From: an uncultured Acetatifactor sp.
GTDB taxonomy: Bacteria; Bacillota; Clostridia; Lachnospirales; Lachnospiraceae
DNA: 18,539 nt
Assembly (NCBI GenBank): GCA_910577035.1
Contig: CAJTKW010000016.1
Coordinates: 33,890 to 52,428 of the forward strand
Direction: 5' to 3'
Made by a program: the position numbers and the translations under genes. This document shows, piece by piece, positions 13,553 through 18,539 of the stretch (within the stretch, counting starts at the first letter, position 1; the number at the start of each line of letters is the position of its first letter). The notes beneath the pieces were generated by a model. It saw only the letters and a list, made by a program, of their open reading frames with translations, did no database searches and was not told the origin of the DNA.

Positions 13553-14200
13553 GCGGATTTCCCGAATAACCTCCCCGTAGGGCCGGCCCTTGCCGAAAAG
13601 CATGGTGGTACCCAGGACAAAGCCGTCCATTCCCAGGGGGGCATACTTCCGTATCTTGTCCGCGCCGCAGGCTCCGTCCCAATAGGTTTTGAAATCCATC
13701 TCTTTTTTGATGGAAAGCAGCCTGACAATCTTTTCTCCCACATAGGGAAGATACATCTGTCCGGCGTTCCCCGGGTTTACCGACATGACCAGCACCTTCT
13801 TCACGATTCGAAGCATCTCATATACATTCTCGATACTGGTTCCCGGATTAATCGCGATCCCCGGAATCATGCCTGCATTGATAATTTTCTGCAGGGTAGT
13901 GGAGGGGTGGTATTCCGCCTCCGGATGGATATAGACCGTGTCTCCCCTGCGGAGCTTCTTTAAAAAAATCTCAATATTGTTATTGGGATGCTCGATCATC
14001 AGATGGACATCCAAGGGCTTGTCCGCAGCCGCGGCTATGTATGCCATGTCGTTCAGGGACATGGCAAAGTTCGGCACATAGCGGCCATCCATGATGTCGA
14101 TGTGGAAGGAGTCAATCCCCCCTTCCTCCAGATTTTTTACTTCCTGCTCCAGATGGCCGTAATCGGCGCACATCATGGAGGCTGTGAGCTGAAATTCCAT
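13526..14200 (-). CDS. Ribulose-phosphate 3-epimerase paralogue
   Basis: This 224-residue protein matches Rpe in length. Motifs in order are SMMCADYGHLEQEV, FHIDIMDGRYVPN, LDVHLMIEHP, YIHPEAE, GIAINPGTSIE, VMSVNPGNAGQMY, and a diverged YWDGACG where the family usually has VDGG. The family interconverts D-ribulose 5-phosphate and D-xylulose 5-phosphate. The divergence and its place in a polysaccharide operon suggest a dedicated paralogue rather than the housekeeping enzyme. GAGGG lies 6 nt before the ATG. The last residues (MWKPGGV) and the stop codon lie inside an 18-bp tandem array, so the native C-terminus may have been altered by repeat expansion. Confidence 0.87.
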   Translation of the reverse strand: MEFQLTASMMCADYGHLEQEVKNLEEGGIDSFHIDIMDGRYVPNFAMSLNDMAYIAAAADKPLDVHLMIEHPNNNIEIFLKKLRRGDTVYIHPEAEYHPSTTLQKIINAGMIPGIAINPGTSIENVYEMLRIVKKVLVMSVNPGNAGQMYLPYVGEKIVRLLSIKKEMDFKTYWDGACGADKIRKYAPLGMDGFVLGTTMLFGKGRPYGEVIREIRGMWKPGGV

Positions 14201-14304
14201 TATTTTCCCTCTTTTTCTCCTGCCCTGGCAACAGACAACAGCTTCCCGTTAGAACTGCATCTACATCAAAAACCTGCACCCTGCATCACCCACAGGAATC
14301 ATTT

Positions 14305-16434
14305 TTACAGTATATCTGTGAGATCCGTCATACGGTTGAAAAACGGATCTTCCACCTTTAAATTCAGAAAATCCAAATCTGTGATTTCTATCCCATGGAT
14401 GAGTGACAAAAGGATCTCATCCAGCTTCTGATTGATCTTCCTGGCAGATATGGGACACAATTTCAGATATTGTCCAAAATATTCCCTGATCCCTTCCTGT
14501 GCCTCCTGAAAGCATTGAATATCCCTTCCTTTCCGGGTTTCTTCCGCATACACCGGACTGCCGTCTGCGTCAAACTCTTTCACCGAAGGCATAGGCGCCG
14601 TCAGGATCGTTTCCAGGATGTAATAATCGCGAAATATCGTACTGTCATCCGCCTCCTCCTTGTCAAAAAAAGTAATAATATCCAAACCCTTTCCTTTCAT
14701 CTGTTCCTGCTCCAGACGCCAAAAATACATCCCCTTCAAAGGCTGCTCCATCAGCCTGCCAATGTACATCTGGGTCGTACCCTTGGCCACAAAATCAAAG
14801 AAACCGGTTGTGCCTCTTTTTAAGCCCAGCCCCTCAATATAGGCAGCATAGTTCTTCCTGCTTACAGCCGCCCGGCTCCATATTTCCTGCCGATAATCCT
14901 GCAATCCTGTCCGCCCGTTCTCCTGCTCCTCTGCATTTACCGGAATTCCAAACCTCTCCTCAAGCTGCCGTGACAGGCTTCCGCTGAACTTCATGCCCTC
15001 CACATACTTAATATCCTCTTCATTCTCCATCCCTGCCCGAATTGCAGCCATCCGTGAAGTCAGAAAATAAACCGACGCTGTCTGATTACAGAGTGCATCA
15101 TACAATTGCTTGACCAGATAGCCGTCCCTGGCACAAAAAAGAATATTTTCAAGCCGGTATTTCTCCGCCTGCTCACGAAACCACAGGACAAAGTCACAGA
15201 TCACAGGCGCACAAAAGAGATAACCGATGTCAGAAGCCGCAGAGACTCCAATCCGGCACTCCTCCGTTTCAAACTGAAACGGGCTGTTAAAAATATTTGC
15301 CACAAACATACCGATTTTGATCCTGTCCGACAGACATTCCGTATACTCCCACAATCCCATATACCCGGTCTGCTCCAAAAGATCTATCCCGCTGTAAAGC
15401 AGACAGGGACTGATGCCGTTTTTTTCTGCGCTCTCTACGTCTGCCGCTGCATCATCCCCAATATGGAAATATGACCCTGCACCCGTCGTCTCCTGAAATT
15501 CCCGAAAAAGTCCCTGCATCTTTCCCTTTCCGTATTCACAGGAAACCAGGACATCCGTATAGCGCACAATGCCGCACTTATCCAATATGTGTACTATCTG
15601 CTTTTTAGTATAATAGGAATCGGACACAATATAGATTTTCTTCCCCTGCCTCTCCAGATCCGAAAGCAGCCTGCAGACCTCCCTGCGGGGAACCATCAGC
15701 CCGCAGTCAATCTCCCATTCCAGCACCGCCATCTGTTCCGGCGCAACCCCGGGCAGCCCGTATTTATGCTTCATATGGGAATAAATCTCTGAAAGTACCG
15801 GCGCCCGTTCTCTGGACAACTCCTTTTCACTTGCCATCCGTTTTGCCGGAAAATCTTTGATTATGACCCCAAGCTGTCTCAGCCTGTCGTCCACCAGCGC
15901 AAATACATCCGATGAAAACAGTACACGGCGCATAATCAGTGTGTCAAACAAATCAAAGCTGATGACATCACAGGTCATAGCTTTCTGCATCACCTGACTC
16001 CTCTTATAACCAGGCACCGCTTTCAAATCATATACGACATGCCGCATATCCTGGAGATCATTGCCCCTTATATCAAACAAAGCAATCTGTCTTTCCCGGC
16101 ACACGCCGCCGATCCGTCTCGCAATCGCCCGGCAGGAACCAGGACGCGCCGCCACCAAAATCAGCCTGACGGAGGCTTCCACCGCATCTTCCATGGAAAT
16201 GACCGGCTTCCCATACAGGCTTCCGCTGCTCTGATAGCTGTCCAACAACCCCACTACCTGGAATGCCTCTCCGATCTCACCGAGAATCCGCTCCGTTTCC
16301 ATGCCCAGCCCATATATTGCAATATTACAGCACTTGTATTCCGTTAATATTCTCTGCAAATCAGACACTGCTATCCCGCTTTCTTCCATAATACCAACAG
16401 CTTTCAAACCCTTCTGAAGTCTTCTGAAAACCAC
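14305..16434 (-). CDS. Large HAD-superfamily (COG5610-type) polysaccharide-cluster protein
   Basis: This is a 709-residue protein from a GTG start that overlaps the upstream glycosyltransferase by 31 nt and has AGGA at 7 nt. An ATG at 16389 is an alternative start with no clear ribosome site. Residues about 35-125 form a Rossmann-like module (NIAIYGLGMETERIL ... LILVAARPGS). A HAD domain follows at about 155-350: motif I ISFDLFDTLI (Asp 161), motif II YIVSDSYY, and motif IV HIGDDAAADVESA. The +2 position after Asp 161 is Phe rather than the Asp typical of HAD phosphatases. The C-terminal half carries LFCARDGYLVKQLYDAL and YFLTSRMAA, features I associate with COG5610 proteins of surface-glycan clusters. 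The reaction is unknown. Confidence 0.82.
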   Translation of the reverse strand: MVFRRLQKGLKAVGIMEESGIAVSDLQRILTEYKCCNIAIYGLGMETERILGEIGEAFQVVGLLDSYQSSGSLYGKPVISMEDAVEASVRLILVAARPGSCRAIARRIGGVCRERQIALFDIRGNDLQDMRHVVYDLKAVPGYKRSQVMQKAMTCDVISFDLFDTLIMRRVLFSSDVFALVDDRLRQLGVIIKDFPAKRMASEKELSRERAPVLSEIYSHMKHKYGLPGVAPEQMAVLEWEIDCGLMVPRREVCRLLSDLERQGKKIYIVSDSYYTKKQIVHILDKCGIVRYTDVLVSCEYGKGKMQGLFREFQETTGAGSYFHIGDDAAADVESAEKNGISPCLLYSGIDLLEQTGYMGLWEYTECLSDRIKIGMFVANIFNSPFQFETEECRIGVSAASDIGYLFCAPVICDFVLWFREQAEKYRLENILFCARDGYLVKQLYDALCNQTASVYFLTSRMAAIRAGMENEEDIKYVEGMKFSGSLSRQLEERFGIPVNAEEQENGRTGLQDYRQEIWSRAAVSRKNYAAYIEGLGLKRGTTGFFDFVAKGTTQMYIGRLMEQPLKGMYFWRLEQEQMKGKGLDIITFFDKEEADDSTIFRDYYILETILTAPMPSVKEFDADGSPVYAEETRKGRDIQCFQEAQEGIREYFGQYLKLCPISARKINQKLDEILLSLIHGIEITDLDFLNLKVEDPFFNRMTDLTDIL

Positions 16435-17546
16435 AATATTTTCCTGTTCTCTACCCCTTTATCAACCAGATACCTTCTAATCATTTCCGCTGTACTCTGT
16501 ACCGTATTTGCTATCAAGACAAAATCATATTCCGGAACCTTCAGAATCTCCTTGGGATCATCTACCACAAGTCCCTTTTCCCGGTAAATTTCATACTTCT
16601 GATCTGTCCACAAAACAATACTTATTTCTTTTTTCCTCATAAGATAACTGTGCATCTTCTGCCCCAATACCCCCGCGCCGTAAAGGATTACCTTACTTCC
16701 CGGTGCAATTCCCCCATAAGGCACTAATACCCTTTCATCAAAATAAGATATTTGATAGAGAAACCGCAGATATTTTCTATATTGCTGCAGCTGTGGCTCC
16801 AGGATATGCCACACCTGATTCTCTTTACATGCTTTTTCCAGATGCGCAAAAAGCAGCCCATATATGTCTTCTTTTTCTTCCCGTTCCTTTTTGGTCATGC
16901 TGTCCGAATGCTGTACATAATGGTACCCACAGACATCTGCTACAACGATTCTTTCCGCCTCCAGCAGGCTGGGATAGACCACCGCCGCATCTTCTCCGAT
17001 AACAATACGATTGTCCACGCGCATCTGTGTCTTTTGCAGGATTTCCTTTTTAAATAACTTCGTAACCATATGGGGCTGAATGCCATATTCAAAAAAGCGC
17101 CCCGCGTAAAGCAGCGTCGGCAGAAGCTGTTCCCTTGTATATATCCCCGGGGGAAAATTATCTTTTACTATCCTGCCGTCCTCCCCCAAATCATGAAAAT
17201 GCCCTGACGAAACCATGTCGGCACCTGTTTTTTCCTGTGCCGATACCATCTTTTCATAATAATAAGGTTCTATCCAGTCATCCCCATCCACGTAACCGAC
17301 AAATTCTCCCCCGGCAATTTCCAGCCCCGCTTTCCTGGCGCTTGTAGAACCGCCATTCTCCTTATGCAGCACTTTGATCCTGCTATCCCGAAGGGCATAG
17401 TCGTCGCAGGCTTTGCCGCAAAGATAGGAAGAGCCGTCATCCACAAGAATGATTTCCAAATCGCGGTAGGTCTGATTGATAATACTTCCGACACACTGCT
17501 CCAAATATTCCAACGTATTGTAAATTGGCACAATTACGCTTATCAT
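16404..17546 (-). CDS. Family 2 glycosyltransferase with a C-terminal Rossmann-like domain
   Basis: This is a 380-residue protein. The N-terminal GT-A domain has SVIVPIYNTLEYLEQCVGSI, LVDDGSS (about 35-40), ENGGSTSARKAGLE, and the metal/donor-binding DxD in YVDGDDW (Asp 87, Asp 89). The family transfers a sugar from a nucleotide-sugar to a growing glycan. Residues from about 275 form a separate module, KVILYGAGVLGQKMHSYL ... YDFVLIANTVQSTAEM, resembling the N-terminal module of the next protein. The GAGGTGA ribosome site overlaps the TGA of the radical SAM gene 7 nt upstream, so the genes are tightly linked. No membrane segment is evident. Confidence 0.92.
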   Translation of the reverse strand: MISVIVPIYNTLEYLEQCVGSIINQTYRDLEIILVDDGSSYLCGKACDDYALRDSRIKVLHKENGGSTSARKAGLEIAGGEFVGYVDGDDWIEPYYYEKMVSAQEKTGADMVSSGHFHDLGEDGRIVKDNFPPGIYTREQLLPTLLYAGRFFEYGIQPHMVTKLFKKEILQKTQMRVDNRIVIGEDAAVVYPSLLEAERIVVADVCGYHYVQHSDSMTKKEREEKEDIYGLLFAHLEKACKENQVWHILEPQLQQYRKYLRFLYQISYFDERVLVPYGGIAPGSKVILYGAGVLGQKMHSYLMRKKEISIVLWTDQKYEIYREKGLVVDDPKEILKVPEYDFVLIANTVQSTAEMIRRYLVDKGVENRKILWFSEDFRRV

Positions 17547-17553
17547 ATCTCTG

Positions 17554-18539
17554 TCACCTCAATTGTTCGGCTGCCACTACAGGATAATTCCTGCAATCCT
17601 TTCCACGGCATTTTGCACACATATCCAAATATCCCTTTTCGGAATATCCCAGATTGTATTCCAGCAGGATACGCCTTCCCAAATCACCTTCCGGCAATGA
17701 CCCCAAATCCAAAAAATCGTCTTCTCCCATATGGTATCCCAGATTATCGGATACGCTTCTTGCCATCACACAATAGTATAGCTTTCCGTTCCTCGTTTCC
17801 CTGCACGGTGTCATACATTGGTCAAATTTATGTATCAGCTGTTCTGCACTCTCTTCCTGCAAAGTGTCCGAAAAGCCATAGTCCCACCATACTTCCTCAG
17901 CCTTTCCAAGAGAATACCCGACTCCCGTCTCCGAAAACAGCTTTTCCAGCTTATCATACTGCCCCTGCAGAGCAGGAATGGCTTTTACATAATTGGAAAC
18001 CCTGAATAATACCCGATGCTTCTTACAGGAATCCAGCAGCGCCCGATCCGGCGTAATCGTTCCGTTTGTCGTAATACTGAAGGTACCCATCTGATCCCTG
18101 TATTTTCCCCCAATATAGTCCACCGCCTCTTTCAAATGCCGGTACAGCAAAGGTTCTCCCCCAATCAGGACAAATTCGTGAATATAGTCAATCCTTGAAA
18201 AGAGGGAATCCGCCGAAAAATATACTTCCTCCGGTTTCATATCTTCCGCATGTCTGCTTACCGCCCAACAGCCATGGGCACATTTGGCGCAGCTTAAGGT
18301 ACACCGCTCCGTCACGCAAATCTGCGCCAGATTCATTAACAAAAGATCCCTCTCCCGAAACAGCCGCAAAGGCAGTATCCTATGTAAGAAAATCCCGGAC
18401 AGATAGTACCGACAGTTATTTTCCCGAAGCTGTCTGCTTATCTCCACCTCATTTTCTTCGTTGGCAGCAATAACCAGCGTCCCGCCTTTCCCGTTTTCCA
18501 AAAACCATTGATAAGAGTGTACCGGCTGGCCGCAAAAGC
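17554..18539 (-). CDS. Radical SAM protein of the polysaccharide operon (5' end cut by window edge)
   Basis: The frame stays open from the stop at 17554 to the right edge with no in-frame ATG start, so the true start lies outside the window. The 4Fe-4S radical SAM motif C-x3-C-x2-C (CTLSCAKC) lies near 18280-18303, followed by FVLIGGEPLLY (SAM-binding GGE) and FSITTNGTI. The C-terminal part has C-x3-C-like positions (QCMTPCRE, KLYYCVMARS) and a final CAKCRGKDC cluster, consistent with a SPASM-like auxiliary iron-sulfur domain. The visible N-terminus (TLVIAANEENEVEISRQLRE) looks like the end of a Rossmann-like module. It is followed within 7 nt by the glycosyltransferase gene, suggesting modification of a glycan or its precursor. 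The substrate is unknown. Confidence 0.88.
   Translation of the reverse strand, partial: FCGQPVHSYQWFLENGKGGTLVIAANEENEVEISRQLRENNCRYYLSGIFLHRILPLRLFRERDLLLMNLAQICVTERCTLSCAKCAHGCWAVSRHAEDMKPEEVYFSADSLFSRIDYIHEFVLIGGEPLLYRHLKEAVDYIGGKYRDQMGTFSITTNGTITPDRALLDSCKKHRVLFRVSNYVKAIPALQGQYDKLEKLFSETGVGYSLGKAEEVWWDYGFSDTLQEESAEQLIHKFDQCMTPCRETRNGKLYYCVMARSVSDNLGYHMGEDDFLDLGSLPEGDLGRRILLEYNLGYSEKGYLDMCAKCRGKDCRNYPVVAAEQLR

Noticed and set aside
13276..13743. A 155-codon minus-strand frame with ECESLGE repeats
   Set aside because: It overlaps the epimerase and the dehydrogenase start in another frame, and its repeats are the translated 18-bp array. The frame stays open because of repeat periodicity.
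14201..14304. Terminator between the HAD gene and the epimerase
   Set aside because: A CCTG...CAGG pairing followed by five T is visible on the minus strand, but the stem is only 4 bp and the rest does not pair convincingly.

Overview
The window looks like chromosome from a Gram-positive anaerobe of the class Clostridia, probably Lachnospiraceae. The grounds are strong GGAGG-type ribosome binding sites, a YlmH-type S4 protein, a CmpB-like membrane protein, paired G3E GTPases, a clostridial-style ECF sigma/anti-sigma pair, and a surface-polysaccharide operon with a COG5610-type protein. This assignment is an inference from gene content; no rRNA or other marker gene is present. Most genes are on the minus strand.

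Layout. Positions 1-2357 (minus) hold a two-component system: a multi-pass sensor histidine kinase cut by the left edge, and an OmpR/PhoB-type response regulator upstream of it. Positions 2543-6690 (minus) hold a likely transcription unit running from a His/Cys-rich CobW-type metallochaperone GTPase, through a second divergent G3E GTPase and a YlmH-like S4 protein, to a CmpB-like membrane protein. It starts at a good promoter followed by a candidate structured leader RNA. Positions 6950-7573 (minus) encode a SAM methyltransferase and 7809-8690 (plus) a divergent GNAT acetyltransferase. Positions 8892-10351 (plus) encode an ECF sigma factor and a membrane anti-sigma-like protein. Positions 10534-11067 (minus) hold an isolated AT-rich gene of immunity-protein-like character. 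Positions 11392-18539 (minus) form a polysaccharide cluster. In transcription order it is: radical SAM protein (cut by the right edge), GT2 glycosyltransferase, large HAD/COG5610 protein, ribulose-phosphate 3-epimerase paralogue, zinc alcohol dehydrogenase, and IspD/TarI-like cytidylyltransferase.

How the genes work together. The epimerase, dehydrogenase and cytidylyltransferase can be read as a route from a pentulose 5-phosphate to a CDP-pentitol, made for the glycan built by the upstream genes. The epimerase would favour a xylulose-5-phosphate-derived pentitol (arabinitol or xylitol) over ribitol. Two GTPases with a metal-binding tail suggest metal (zinc-like) homeostasis for the 2543-6690 unit.

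The most unusual feature is repeat structure. Six separate loci carry short tandem arrays whose unit length is always a multiple of three: 42 bp in the kinase, 18 bp in the CmpB-like gene, 51 bp in the CobW gene, 15 bp in the cytidylyltransferase, 18 bp across the end of the epimerase, and 18 bp in a noncoding gap. Other points of interest are the candidate leader RNA of the CobW operon, a Rossmann-like module apparently shared by three consecutive polysaccharide genes, and the CDP-pentitol module.
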